DNA from: Kitasatospora griseola
GTDB taxonomy: Bacteria > Actinomycetota > Actinomycetes > Streptomycetales > Streptomycetaceae
Length of the DNA stretch: 41,008 nucleotides
Reading direction: 5' to 3'
Assembly (NCBI RefSeq): GCF_014648555.1
Contig: NZ_BMRI01000003.1
Location: 376,246-417,253 of the forward strand
The number at the start of each line of letters is the position of its first letter. The stretch's first letter is position 1. The notes under the pieces are model-generated. The model was not told the DNA's origin. It worked only from the letters and a program-made list of their open reading frames with translations, and made no database searches. This document shows, in pieces, positions 24,300-33,093 of the stretch. The position numbers were made by a program, and so were the translations under genes.

Positions 24300-25961
24300 A
24301 TGGCTTCAGAGTTCGCCTACCGCGACCTGCTCCCGCTCGGTGCGGACACCACCCCGTACCGCAAGCTCACCTCCGAGGGCGTCTCCACCTTCGAGGCCGG
24401 CGGGCGCACCTTCCTGCAGGTCGAGCCGGAGGCCCTGCGGCTGCTCACCGCCGAGGCGATGCACGACATCTCGCACTACCTGCGCCCGGCCCACCTGGCC
24501 CAGCTGCGCCGCATCCTGGACGACCCGGAGGCCAGCCCCAACGACCGCTTCGTGGCGCTGGACCTGCTGAAGAACGTCAACATCTCGGCCGGCGGCATCC
24601 TCCCGATGTGCCAGGACACCGGCACCGCGATCGTGATGGGCAAGCGCGGCCAGAACGTGCTGACCTCCGGTCAGGACGAGTCGGCGATCGCCCGCGGCGT
24701 GTACGACGCGTACACCAAGCTGAACCTGCGCTACTCCCAGATGGCCCCCGTGACCATGTGGGACGAGAAGAACACCGGCAACAACCTGCCGGCCCAGATC
24801 GAGCTGTACGCCACCGACGGGGACGCCTACAAGTTCCTGTTCATGGCCAAGGGCGGCGGCTCGGCGAACAAGTCGTACCTGTACCAGGAGACCAAGGCGA
24901 TCCTCAACGAGTCGTCGATGCTCAGCTTCCTGGAGCAGAAGATCCGCTCGCTGGGCACCGCGGCCTGCCCGCCGTACCACCTGGCGATCGTGGTCGGCGG
25001 CACCAGCGCCGAGTTCGCCCTGAAGACCGCGAAGTACGCCTCCGCGCACTACCTGGACAACCTGCCGACCGGCGGCGACGCGAAGACCGGCCACGGCTTC
25101 CGCGACCTGGAGCTGGAGCAGAAGGTCTTCGAGCTCACCCAGAAGATCGGCATCGGCGCCCAGTTCGGCGGCAAGTACTTCTGCCACGACGTCCGCGTCA
25201 TCCGCCTGCCCCGGCACGGCGCCTCGCTGCCCGTCGCGATGGCCGTCTCCTGCTCGGCCGACCGCCAGGCGCTCGGCAAGATCACCGCCGAGGGCGTGTT
25301 CCTGGAGCAGCTGGAGACCGAGCCGGCCAAGTACCTGCCGGAGACCACCGACGCCCACCTGGACGGCGACGTGGTCCGCGTCGACCTCGACCAGCCGATG
25401 GCCGCGATCCGCGAGCAGCTCTCCAAGTACCCCGTGAAGACCCGGCTCTCGCTCTCCGGCACGCTGGTGGTCGCCCGCGACATCGCGCACGCCAAGATCA
25501 AGGAGCGGCTGGACCGCGGCGAGGGCATGCCGCAGTACATGAAGGACCACCCGGTCTACTACGCCGGCCCCGCCAAGACCCCCGAGGGCTACGCGTCCGG
25601 CTCCTTCGGCCCCACCACGGCCGGTCGGATGGACTCCTACGTCGACCAGTTCCAGGCCGCCGGCGGCTCCATGGTCATGCTCGCCAAGGGCAACCGCTCC
25701 AAGCAGGTCACCAAGGCCTGCAACGAGCACGGCGGCTTCTACCTCGGCTCGATCGGCGGCCCGGCGGCGCGACTCGCCCAGGACTGCATCAAGAAGGTCG
25801 AGGTCCTGGAGTACCCCGAGCTCGGCATGGAGGCCGTCTGGCGCATCGAGGTCGAGGACTTCCCGGCCTTCATCGTGGTGGACGACAAGGGCAACGACTT
25901 CTTCGCCGAGGTGACGGACGGCCCGCTGATCACCAGCCTGCGGGTGCGCTCGGCGCAGTGA
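24300..25961 (+). CDS. class I fumarate hydratase ([4Fe-4S])
   Basis: 553 residues, single-chain FumA/FumB type with fused alpha and beta parts. The three cluster cysteines are seen near residues 103 ([11 protein letters not shown]), 222 (GTAACPPYH) and 317 ([10 protein letters not shown]). Other landmarks are [31 protein letters not shown], and, in the beta part, [52 protein letters not shown] and [11 protein letters not shown]. It interconverts fumarate and malate in the TCA cycle. The oxygen-labile cluster is of interest given the nearby peroxide-defence genes, but no regulatory link is visible. Terminator at 25976-26007. Confidence 0.97.
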   Translation: MASEFAYRDLLPLGADTTPYRKLTSEGVSTFEAGGRTFLQVEPEALRLLTAEAMHDISHYLRPAHLAQLRRILDDPEASPNDRFVALDLLKNVNISAGGILPMCQDTGTAIVMGKRGQNVLTSGQDESAIARGVYDAYTKLNLRYSQMAPVTMWDEKNTGNNLPAQIELYATDGDAYKFLFMAKGGGSANKSYLYQETKAILNESSMLSFLEQKIRSLGTAACPPYHLAIVVGGTSAEFALKTAKYASAHYLDNLPTGGDAKTGHGFRDLELEQKVFELTQKIGIGAQFGGKYFCHDVRVIRLPRHGASLPVAMAVSCSADRQALGKITAEGVFLEQLETEPAKYLPETTDAHLDGDVVRVDLDQPMAAIREQLSKYPVKTRLSLSGTLVVARDIAHAKIKERLDRGEGMPQYMKDHPVYYAGPAKTPEGYASGSFGPTTAGRMDSYVDQFQAAGGSMVMLAKGNRSKQVTKACNEHGGFYLGSIGGPAARLAQDCIKKVEVLEYPELGMEAVWRIEVEDFPAFIVVDDKGNDFFAEVTDGPLITSLRVRSAQ

Positions 25962-25975
25962 CCCGATGAAACGGG

Positions 25976-26007
25976 ACGAGCCCCGGCCGGTGAGGGTCGG
26001 GGCTCGT
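25976..26007. terminator. bidirectional terminator between fumarase and peptide genes
   Basis: Arms ACGAGCCCCG / CGGGGCTCGT with a 12-base loop. It is 14 bases after the fumarase stop and 17 bases beyond the stop of the peptide gene on the other strand. Confidence 0.8.
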
Positions 26008-26024
26008 TCTGGTGAGGGCGAGCG

Positions 26025-26237
26025 TCACGGGCAGTTGCCGACGGTGCCGAGCGGCTCGAAGGTCTCGCTGTCCTTCCGCTGGGCGGGAACCACGGGAACT
26101 TCCTCGACCGGCGCCTCGGCCAGCATCGTCAGGGCCTGCTCGATCGAGTTCGGGTCGGCCGGAGCCGCGACGTGCTCGACGGGGGTCGGAGTCTCCTCGG
26201 CCACGGGGACGGCGGCGGTGGTGATTTCGTTGGCCAT
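26025..26237 (-). CDS. 70-residue acidic peptide, possible RiPP-type precursor or signal peptide
   Basis: Not recognised as a known family. The sequence is strongly acidic (about 12 Asp/Glu against 2 Arg/Lys), Pro/Val/Ala-rich, with one predicted helix (DPNSIEQALTMLAEAP, about 28-43) and a distinct C-terminus after a basic QRK (residues 53-55): DSETFEPLGTVGNCP. That tail holds the only Cys (69) plus Ser57, Thr59 and Thr65. This layout (acidic helical leader, small Cys-containing tail) is what RiPP precursors look like, but no modifying enzyme or transporter is adjacent. It is divergent from the SARP regulator gene (210 bp), has GGCGG eight bases before the ATG, a TACGAT -10 candidate at about 26305-26310, and a strong terminator, all signs of a real, well-expressed gene. 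RiPP assignment is inference. Confidence 0.7.
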   Translation of the reverse strand: MANEITTAAVPVAEETPTPVEHVAAPADPNSIEQALTMLAEAPVEEVPVVPAQRKDSETFEPLGTVGNCP

Positions 26238-26447
26238 GGGGTGGGCCGCCTTTCATTCAAGAGTTCGGATCACCCGGACGACTCTCCCCGGGCACGCGGC
26301 CAGTATCGTAGGGGCCGCTAAATGTCTCATAAACGTCGCACTGCGCACCCGCTTGGTAGACGTTTGCGGGCTTCCTCATAAGCTGACGCACCCACATGAC
26401 GGGTATCAGCGTGGGAAGCAGACGGTTCATCGGCCACAGGGGAGGAC
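26238..26447. promoter_or_regulatory. divergent control region of peptide and SARP genes
   Basis: Clearly AT-richer than its surroundings. It contains AAACGTC (26331-26337) and its inverse GACGTTT (26359-26365), a TAAGCT -10 candidate for the SARP gene (26379-26384), a TACGAT -10 candidate for the peptide gene, and a run of (A/T)GACG motifs (26358, 26384, 26397, 26420). TGACGGGTATC at 26397-26407 recurs as TGACGGGGTATC at 29597-29608, after the SARP gene. A SARP would be expected to bind direct repeats here. Confidence 0.5.
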
Positions 26448-29420
26448 ATGGAGCTTCAGGGCACGCGCTCCGCAGAGGCGTTGCGCTTCCAAGTGCTCGG
26501 CCCTGTCCAGGCATGGCGTGGTGACGCACCGTTGGCGCTCGGATCCCCGCAGCAGCAGGCGGTGCTGGTCGCTCTGCTGCTCGGCGAGGGCCGCCCGGTC
26601 ACCACCGACGACCTGGTGGACGGCATCTGGGGGGACCGGACCCCGCCGCAGGCGGTCGCCGCGCTGCGCACCTACATCTCCCGCCTGCGCTCCGTGCTGG
26701 AGCCGAACCGTGCCGTCCGGAAACCGTCCGAAGTGCTGGTTTCGGTGAGCGACGGCTACGCGCTGCGCGTTCCGGCCGAGGCACTGGACCTGTCGGTCTT
26801 CGAACAGCGGGTGGCCGAGGCCACGAACGCCCGGTCGGAGGGCAATTTCCGGTCGTCGCACGACGTCCTGATGTCGGCCCTCGACCTGTGGAGCGGCCGC
26901 CCCATCCCCGGAGTGCCCGGCCCGTACGCCGACGCCCAGCGCAGCCGGTTGACGGAGCGCCGACTCGCGGTCGCCGAGGAGCGCTGCGCGATGGCGCTGG
27001 AGATCGGCCTGCACGCCGATGTGGTGGCCGAGCTCAACTCGCTGTCCGCCGCCCACCCGTTGCGGGAGCGGCTGCGTGAACTGCTGATGCTGGCGCTGTA
27101 CCGCAGCGGCCGACAGGCCGAGTCCCTCGGCGTCTACGCGGACACCCGGAAGCTGCTCATCGAGGAGCTGGGCGTGGAGCCCGGCACCGGCCTCGCCGCC
27201 ATGCACACCCGCATCCTGGCCGGCGACCCGGAGTTGACGGCGGTGCTGGCCACTCCGGCCAAGGCCTCCGCCGAGGAGTCGGCGCCGTTCGTTCCCCCGG
27301 CGCAGCTGCCCGCCGATGTCTCGGACTTCAGCGGCCGCAGCAAGCTGGTCAGCGAACTCCGGGACGTCCTGAGGGCGGGTTCCGGCCAAGCCGTGGTGGT
27401 CACCTCGCTGGCCGGCATCGGCGGCGTCGGCAAGACCACCCTCGCGGTGCACGTGGCCCATGGCCTGCGACCGGACTTCCCGGACGGGCAGTTGTACGTG
27501 GACCTGCGCGGCGCCGGCGCCTCGCCGGCCGACCCGGCCGTGGTGCTGGGTGACTTCCTGCACGCGCTCGGCACACCCGACACCCCCGACTCGCTGGACC
27601 AGCGCGCCGCGCTCTACCGCTCGTTGCTGGCCGACAAGCGGATGCTGATCCTGCTCGACAACGCCCGTGACGCCCAGCAGTTGCGACCGCTGATCCCCGG
27701 TGTCTCGGGCAACGCCGTCATCGTGACCAGCCGCTCCCGTCTGGCGGAGATCCCCGGCGCGCACCTGGTGGACATCGAGGAACTGACCCCGGACGAGGCG
27801 CTGGCGCTGTTCTCCGCGATCGTCGGCGCGGAACGGGTGGCCGCCGAACCCGAGGCCGCGCTCCAAGTGGTCACCTCCTGCGGCCTCCTGCCGCTGGCGG
27901 TCCGCATCGCCGCCGCCCGGCTGGCCAGCCGCCCGCGCTGGAGCGTGTCGGACCTGGCCCGTCGGTTAGCGGACCAGCGCAACCGGCTCCAGGAGCTCCA
28001 GCTCGGCAACCTCGCCGTGGAGACCACCCTGGGGCTCGGTTACGCCCAGTTGCAGCCCGAGGAGGCCCGGGCGTTCCGACTGCTGTCCGTGGTCGACTCG
28101 CCCGACCTGCCGCTGGCCGCGGTGGCCGCTCTGCTGGGGCGGGAGGAGCGGGAGGCCGAGGACCTGGCGGAGGCCCTGGTCGAGGCGAACATGCTGGAGT
28201 GCTTCACCCCCGGTCGGTACCGCTACCACGACCTGCTCCGCCTGTACGCGCAGCACCAGAACGTGAAGACCGGCGACACGGCGGAACAGCACGCAGCATT
28301 GATGCGCCTGTTGGACCTGTTGCTGGCCACCATGCAGAACGCGGCCCGGGTGATCGAGCCGGACGACGAGCTGAACGAACAACTGCACCTGCCGGTCTCC
28401 TCCGGGCTGCCGCTGTCCGACAACACCGCCGCCCGGAGCTGGCTGCGGACCGAGATCTCGCTGGTCCTGGGAAGCATCGAAGCAGCGGTCGGGACGTCCA
28501 TCGCCCTGCTCCGGCCGGCCATGGACCTGGTGCTGATCCTGCGCGCGCTGGTCGAGGACCCGACCTCGGTGCCCCGTTTCCGCTCCGCGCTGGTGGCCGC
28601 GTCGACGACCGCGTCGGAGGACCGGGACACCGAGGTACTGGCGCGTGTGCGGTATGCGGCGGGCCACCTCCACCAGATGGCCGGTGAACACGTGGAAGCG
28701 GAGTCGTCGCTCCGTCTCAGCCTGGAGCTCCAGTCCGTGGCACGCCCCAGTCGGCTGCAGATCTCGGTGGCGAACGAGCTCGCCATCGTGCTGACCATGG
28801 CGGGCCGGTCGGCGGAGGCGCTGCCCTTCTACCAGCAGGCCCACGCGATGAGCCGGACTCTCGGTGTGCCGATCAGTGAGGCGCGGCTGCTCGCCAACAT
28901 GGCCAGGGCCTATGTCGGGCTGGAGCGGCACGAGGAGGCGGTGGAGTCGGCCCGTGCGGCGGTGACGGCGGCCCGGGCATCCGGGAACGTGCCGTGTCTC
29001 GCCGACACCCTCTACCAACTCGGCGTCGTCCTGCGCTCGACCGGTGAGGCCGGTGAGGCGGCCGTCCATCTCCGCGAGGCGCACCAGTTGTACCGGGCGC
29101 AGCAGCATCCGATCTGGGAGGGCTACTCGCTGGCCCGCCTGGCGGCCTGCCTGGTCGCGGACGGTCAGTTCGCCTCCGCCGCCGAGGCCGCGGAGGAGTC
29201 GTTGTCGATCGCGCAGGAGATCGAGGCGGCGTACTGCCAGGGGATGGCCAATGCCGCTCTCGGCGAGGCCCTGCTCGAACTCGGGCAGCCCTCCCGAGGA
29301 CTGGCGTGTCTTCAGGAAGCGCTGACCGTGTTCACGCGGCTCGGTGTGCCCGAGGCCCAGCCCGTGCAGGACCTCATCGACTCGCGGCACACCGAGCCTT
29401 CCCCTCCCCCCGCGCCGTAG
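26448..29420 (+). CDS. AfsR-type SARP regulator (wHTH-BTAD-NB-ARC-TPR)
   Basis: 990 residues. N-terminal OmpR-like winged helix (about 12-105: FQVLGPVQAWRGDAPLALGSPQQQAVLVALLL, then ALRTYISRLRSVLEP), a BTAD domain (about 125-255: LSVFEQRVAEA, ALDLWSGRPIPGVPGPYADAQ, LRELLMLALYRSGRQAESLGVYADTRKLLIEELGVEPG), an NB-ARC/STAND ATPase (about 300-560: P-loop GIGGVGKTTLAVHVAH near 324, Walker B RMLILLDNARDAQQLRPLIPG near 397, CGLLPLAVRIAAARLASRP), and C-terminal TPR repeats (about 660-985). It is built like AfsR and other pathway or global activators of secondary metabolism; the TPR part would sense a ligand or protein. No biosynthetic cluster is visible in the window; the only obvious partner is the divergent peptide gene. 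The GGGGAGG stretch lies two bases before the ATG, an unusually short spacing. Confidence 0.95.
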   Translation: MELQGTRSAEALRFQVLGPVQAWRGDAPLALGSPQQQAVLVALLLGEGRPVTTDDLVDGIWGDRTPPQAVAALRTYISRLRSVLEPNRAVRKPSEVLVSVSDGYALRVPAEALDLSVFEQRVAEATNARSEGNFRSSHDVLMSALDLWSGRPIPGVPGPYADAQRSRLTERRLAVAEERCAMALEIGLHADVVAELNSLSAAHPLRERLRELLMLALYRSGRQAESLGVYADTRKLLIEELGVEPGTGLAAMHTRILAGDPELTAVLATPAKASAEESAPFVPPAQLPADVSDFSGRSKLVSELRDVLRAGSGQAVVVTSLAGIGGVGKTTLAVHVAHGLRPDFPDGQLYVDLRGAGASPADPAVVLGDFLHALGTPDTPDSLDQRAALYRSLLADKRMLILLDNARDAQQLRPLIPGVSGNAVIVTSRSRLAEIPGAHLVDIEELTPDEALALFSAIVGAERVAAEPEAALQVVTSCGLLPLAVRIAAARLASRPRWSVSDLARRLADQRNRLQELQLGNLAVETTLGLGYAQLQPEEARAFRLLSVVDSPDLPLAAVAALLGREEREAEDLAEALVEANMLECFTPGRYRYHDLLRLYAQHQNVKTGDTAEQHAALMRLLDLLLATMQNAARVIEPDDELNEQLHLPVSSGLPLSDNTAARSWLRTEISLVLGSIEAAVGTSIALLRPAMDLVLILRALVEDPTSVPRFRSALVAASTTASEDRDTEVLARVRYAAGHLHQMAGEHVEAESSLRLSLELQSVARPSRLQISVANELAIVLTMAGRSAEALPFYQQAHAMSRTLGVPISEARLLANMARAYVGLERHEEAVESARAAVTAARASGNVPCLADTLYQLGVVLRSTGEAGEAAVHLREAHQLYRAQQHPIWEGYSLARLAACLVADGQFASAAEAAEESLSIAQEIEAAYCQGMANAALGEALLELGQPSRGLACLQEALTVFTRLGVPEAQPVQDLIDSRHTEPSPPPAP

Positions 29421-29520
29421 GCCTTCGCTTCCCCCGTGGTACCCCCCTGGTCCCCCCTGGCGAAGGCCTGTCCCCCCCGGGGCGTCAGCGTCCCCGCAGC
29501 CCCCCGGCTGCGGGAACGCT
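29419..29520 (+). terminator. double hairpin after the SARP gene
   Basis: A first stem AGGCCTTCGC / GCGAAGGCCT (29419-29428 and 29460-29469) starts inside the stop codon and encloses a C-rich loop. The main terminator is AGCGTCCCCGCAGCC / GGCTGCGGGAACGCT (29487-29501 / 29506-29520), one mismatch in 15, 4-base loop, followed by TT. Confidence 0.8.
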
Positions 29521-29847
29521 TTGACGCTTCCCCGGCGCTGAGGAAGACTCTGCCAGGCCGCGATTGACGTTCGATAAACGTCTGCGGTAACCAGGTTGAC
29601 GGGGTATCGACGCAGGTCAGAGGCGTGGTGCGGGCGCGCTGGGCAGCGTGCGGGGTGCTGGCGTGCTCCGTTGCGGGCGACGGTGTGCTTCCCCTGGCGG
29701 GCGATATTCGCCCAACGGCGCACGAGTTGGCCGGAAACGGACTCCACAGTGCGGTGATCGCGTTTATTCTCATAGGCCAGGGTCGGGAGTGGTGTGCGGA
29801 CCACGACGGGTGGGGCAGGACGCGCGCGGGAGAGGTGCCCAGATCAG
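29521..29847 (+). promoter_or_regulatory. 327-bp gap with promoter-like motifs shared with the SARP upstream region
   Basis: No convincing gene. It holds GACGTT-CGATA-AACGTC (29565-29580 region), two TTGACG copies (29564 and 29596) and TGACGGGGTATC (29597-29608), echoing the ATAAACGTC and TGACGGGTATC of the region upstream of the SARP gene. It could be a second target of the SARP driving the methyltransferase. The rest (29640-29847) shows only a low-quality reading frame. Confidence 0.4.
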
Positions 29848-30585
29848 GTGACGGACGAACAGATTGCTGTCCCCGTCGACGCCGAACGGGCGTCCGCGGG
29901 TGAGGGCCGACGGGCCGAGCGGGCCGAGCAGGCCGCTGCGTTCGACGCGATGGGAGAGCGCTACCAGGAGGTGTTTCCGGCCAGGTCGGGCCAGTTGGCC
30001 TGCGCGGGGTGGCTGCTGGAGCAGCTGCCGGCCGGGGCCCGGGTGCTGGACGTCGGGTGCGGGGCGGGTGAGCCGACCGCCGGTCAGCTGGCGGACGGCG
30101 GGCTGCGGGTGATCGGCGTGGACCTCTCGGAGGGCATGCTGGCGCAGGCCCGGAAGGCCGTGCCGGCCGCAAAGTTCCACCGGTTCGACGTCGTCGACCT
30201 GGCCACCGGGAACGCCGAGCGACTGTGGGGCGTGCCCGAGTTGGGGCCGGCCGGGGCCGGGACGTGGGACGGCGCGGCGGCGTTCTTCTCGCTGCTGATG
30301 CTGCCCCGGGCCGAGATCGCCGTGGCGCTCGGCCGGATCCGTGAGCTGCTGCGCCCCGGCGGCCTGCTGGCGCTGGGCATGGTGGAGGCGGACCTGGACA
30401 ACGCACCGCTGCCGTTCCTGGAGCAGGAGATCCGGGTCAGCGGCTATCTGCGCGAGGAGCTGACGGGGCTGCTGGAGCGGTCGGGCTTCACCGTGGAGGC
30501 GGTGGACAGCCAGTCGTACGCCCCGGCGGGGTCCGCGCAGCCTCCGGAGACCCAGCTGTACCTGCGCTGTCGGCGCACCGGCTGA
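29848..30585 (+). CDS. class I SAM-dependent methyltransferase
   Basis: 245 residues from GTG 29848. Motif I is ARVLDVGCGAGEPTAGQLADGG, the strand-2 acidic end is VIGVDLSEGMLAQARKA, motif II is FHRFDVVDLA with a longer insert ending WDGAAAFFSLLML, and the post-motif is LGRIRELLRPGGLLALGMVE. The C-terminal part (EIRVSGYLREELTGLLERSGFTVEAVDSQSYAPAG, quoted in pieces: GYLREELTGLLERSGFTVEA) is the usual end of Ubie-like methyltransferases. Substrate unknown. A TGACGTCA palindrome (30588-30595) directly follows the stop. The PP2C gene begins 56 bp later and may be co-transcribed. Confidence 0.9.
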   Translation: MTDEQIAVPVDAERASAGEGRRAERAEQAAAFDAMGERYQEVFPARSGQLACAGWLLEQLPAGARVLDVGCGAGEPTAGQLADGGLRVIGVDLSEGMLAQARKAVPAAKFHRFDVVDLATGNAERLWGVPELGPAGAGTWDGAAAFFSLLMLPRAEIAVALGRIRELLRPGGLLALGMVEADLDNAPLPFLEQEIRVSGYLREELTGLLERSGFTVEAVDSQSYAPAGSAQPPETQLYLRCRRTG

Positions 30586-30641
30586 CCTGACGTCAGCCCC
30601 AGCTACGACGTCCTCCACATCTGCACAGAATCGGGCAGCCC

Positions 30642-32360
30642 GTGCGCGACCAACTGGAGCCCCTGGCGGGGCAGCAGCCCGCCGTACCCGTCCAGCGGCA
30701 TCCGCCGCCCGACGGGCCGCCCCGGCTTGCCGAGCGCCTGGCGTACCTGGACGGTGCGGCCCGGCGGATCAACAGTTCGCTCGATCTGACGGCCACCCTG
30801 CGCAACCTGGGCCGGGTGCTGGTGCCCGAACTGGCGGACGCCCTGGTGGTGCTGGTCCGCGACCCGCTGCCGGACGTCGAGCGCGACCTCGGACGGCCGC
30901 GCGCGCTGCGGGTGCTGCACACCGCCGGGACGCGGCTGGGCCGGCGCGGCGGGCTGCGCCCGGTGCCGCCCGGCAGCGCGCTGGAGCGCGCCCTGGAGCG
31001 GCGCGCCCCGCACGGCCCGGTGGTGCTGGACGAGCAGCGCGGCGGCCTGCCCGCCGAACTGCTCGGCGCCCGGGCGCTGGGCCGGCTGCCCGCGGGGACG
31101 GCGCTGCTGGCGCTGCCGCTGCACGGGCGGCAGGCGGCGCTCGGCATGCTGCTGCTGATCCGGCGGCCGGCGGCGGACGGGCAGCCGGTGTCGTTCGACC
31201 CGGCGGACACCGCGACGGCCGCCCATCTGGCGACCCACGCGGGCCTGGCCGTGGACACCGCGCTGCGCTACACCCGCGAGTGGGAGATCGCCGACGAGTT
31301 GCAGCGCTCGATGCTGCCCGCGCACCTGCCGCAGCCGCACGGCGTGCGCCTGGCACACCGCTACCTGCCGGGCGAGCGCGGGGCGCAGGTCGGCGGCGAC
31401 TGGTACGACTCGATCCCGCTGCCGGGCAACCGGGTGGCGTTGATCGCCGGCGACGTGATGGGCCACTCGCTGACCTCGGCCGCGGTGATGGGCCAGCTGC
31501 GCACCTCCGCGCAGACCCTGGCGGGCCTGGACCTGCCGCCGCACGAGGTGCTCTACCACCTCGACGAGCAGGCCCAACGCCTGGGCCGCGAGCACCACTT
31601 GGCGACCTGCGTGTACGCGGTGTACGACCCGATCGCGGGCCGGGTGGTGATCGCCAGCGCCGGGCACGTGCCGCCGGTGCTGGTCGGCCCGGACGGCACC
31701 AGCGAGCTGCTGGACCTGCCGCCGGGGGCGCCGATCGGCGTCGGCGGGGTGGACTTCACCTCGGTGGAGCTGGCTGCCCCGCCCGGTTCGGCGCTGCTGC
31801 TGTTCACCGACGGCCTGGTGGAGACCCGCCGCCGCCCGCTGGGCACCGGCCTCGAACTGCTGCGGGCCCGGCTGGAGGGCGCCCACCGGCTCACCCCCGA
31901 GCAGCTGTGCCAGGAGGCGCTGCGGATCCTGCCGCCCGGCGACCGGGCCGACGACATCGCGCTGCTGGCCGCCGCGTTCGACGGGATCCCGGCCGACGAC
32001 GTCGCCTACTGGTACCTCCAGCCGCGGCACGAGACGCCGGGCCGGGCGCGCCGGCTGGCCGGGCACGCGCTGCACAACTGGGGCCTGGACCATCTGCGGG
32101 AGAACTGCGAGCTGATGGTCAGCGAGCTGGTCACCAACGCGATCCGGCACGCCACCCGCCCGGTGACGCTCCGGCTGGTGCGCACCTCGCGCCTGCGCTG
32201 CGAGGTCGGCGACGACTCCGCGGCGCTCCCCCGCACCCGCCGGGCCGGCCCGGACGAGGAGCGCGGGCGCGGCCTCCAGATAGTCGCCCGGTGCGCGGAC
32301 CGCTGGGGCGCGACCCGGCTGGGCGCGGGCAAGGTGGTCTGGTTCGAGCAGCGCCTCTGA
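30642..32360 (+). CDS. GAF-SpoIIE (PP2C) phosphatase with C-terminal HATPase domain
   Basis: 572 residues. A GAF-like sensor (about 25-215), then a SpoIIE/PP2C core (about 235-440: ELQRSMLPAHLPQPHGV, VGGDWYDSIPL, IAGDVMGHS, CTY-type VYAVYDPIAGRVVIASAGHVPPVL, GDRADDIALLAAAF), and an HATPase_c domain (about 455-570: LMVSELVTNAIRHATRP, ERGRGLQIVARCADRWG). It has the same architecture as the protein at 1022-3823 minus its PAS domains; the two share DELQ/TLQR-type start and VGGDW motifs. It is probably a stress or development partner-switch protein. GTG start at 30642 without a clear Shine-Dalgarno. It converges with the HNH gene (7-bp gap). Confidence 0.93.
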   Translation: MRDQLEPLAGQQPAVPVQRHPPPDGPPRLAERLAYLDGAARRINSSLDLTATLRNLGRVLVPELADALVVLVRDPLPDVERDLGRPRALRVLHTAGTRLGRRGGLRPVPPGSALERALERRAPHGPVVLDEQRGGLPAELLGARALGRLPAGTALLALPLHGRQAALGMLLLIRRPAADGQPVSFDPADTATAAHLATHAGLAVDTALRYTREWEIADELQRSMLPAHLPQPHGVRLAHRYLPGERGAQVGGDWYDSIPLPGNRVALIAGDVMGHSLTSAAVMGQLRTSAQTLAGLDLPPHEVLYHLDEQAQRLGREHHLATCVYAVYDPIAGRVVIASAGHVPPVLVGPDGTSELLDLPPGAPIGVGGVDFTSVELAAPPGSALLLFTDGLVETRRRPLGTGLELLRARLEGAHRLTPEQLCQEALRILPPGDRADDIALLAAAFDGIPADDVAYWYLQPRHETPGRARRLAGHALHNWGLDHLRENCELMVSELVTNAIRHATRPVTLRLVRTSRLRCEVGDDSAALPRTRRAGPDEERGRGLQIVARCADRWGATRLGAGKVVWFEQRL

Positions 32361-32367
32361 CCGGCCC

Positions 32368-33093
32368 TCAGGCGACGAATCCCGGTTCGGCGGCGACCAG
32401 TTCGTCCAGCGCGGCGAGGACGTCCGGGCCGAGCACCGCGAGCGCCAGCGGGCGGCTGCGGCGCAGTCCGAGGACGGTGCGCAGCACGTCGGCGTGATGG
32501 ATCTCGCGCAGGGCCGCCGCGTACTCCTCGGCCTCGGCGGGGCCCGCCAGCTGCCAGGTCAGCAGCAGGGCCTTGACCACGGCGAACATCATCCGCCGGC
32601 CGCGCACCAGTTCGGGCCGCTCGTTGAGACCGAACACCTCGATGGTGGCCTCGCCCCGGACGGTGAGCGGGTCGTACGCACCGGAGTCCAGGTAGAGCAG
32701 CAGGTGGTCGGCCGGGTCCTCGCGGCACGGGTCGACCAGCAGGCCGTCGCCGGTGGCCGGGTCGCGCGGGAAGCGGTCGCGCTTGCGGTTGCTGTTGCAG
32801 TGCGCGCAGGCCAGCAGGTGGTTCTGCCAGTCGAAGGTCCGCAGCGGCGCCTGGGCGATCGGCTCGAAGTGGTCGATATCGGTGCCCAGGTTGTCCCCGC
32901 AGTACATGCAGCGCTCCAGGCCGGGCGCCATCTGCCGCAGCATCAGCCGCAGTTGGGCCTTCGGCCGGACGGCCTTGCGCCACGCGGCGCGGCCGGACGC
33001 GGTGCTCGGGCCGGCCGCCCGGATGCCGGCGGTGGCCCGGTCGAGGTCGGCGGCCAGCCGCGACTGCAGGGCGGGCCGCTGGAGCGGGATCAC
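32368..33093 (-). CDS. HNH endonuclease, PtuB-like effector of a Septu-type system
   Basis: 241 residues. The HNH zinc/metal site is complete: CMYCGDNLGTDIDHFEPIAQ (Cys pair and Asp-His), WQNHLLACAHCNSNRKRD (Asn, Cys pair, Lys). The following stretch LLVDPCREDPADHLLLYLDSGAYDP, then ATIEVFGLNERPELVRGRR, is the pattern I associate with the retron/Septu HNH family (TIGR02646-like: xxDPxxxDPxxHLxx, TIxxLxLNxxxLxxxR). The GTG start at 33093 overlaps the ATPase stop by four bases, so the pair is coupled. PtuB-type nucleases cut DNA after activation by the PtuA ATPase on phage infection (established for Septu). Family match is from memory, not searched. Longer frames to 33678 are shadow. Confidence 0.88.
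   Translation of the reverse strand: MIPLQRPALQSRLAADLDRATAGIRAAGPSTASGRAAWRKAVRPKAQLRLMLRQMAPGLERCMYCGDNLGTDIDHFEPIAQAPLRTFDWQNHLLACAHCNSNRKRDRFPRDPATGDGLLVDPCREDPADHLLLYLDSGAYDPLTVRGEATIEVFGLNERPELVRGRRMMFAVVKALLLTWQLAGPAEAEEYAAALREIHHADVLRTVLGLRRSRPLALAVLGPDVLAALDELVAAEPGFVA

Noticed and set aside
23975..24301. 108-residue minus-strand frame with TRNTSRTPRG repeats
   Set aside because: The repeat is the 23-bp DNA triplicate read in shifting frames; there is no conserved protein and no start signal.
29625..29903. 92-residue open frame after the SARP gene
   Set aside because: No ribosome site, no recognisable domain, runs into the methyltransferase start, and composition is that of random GC-rich sequence.
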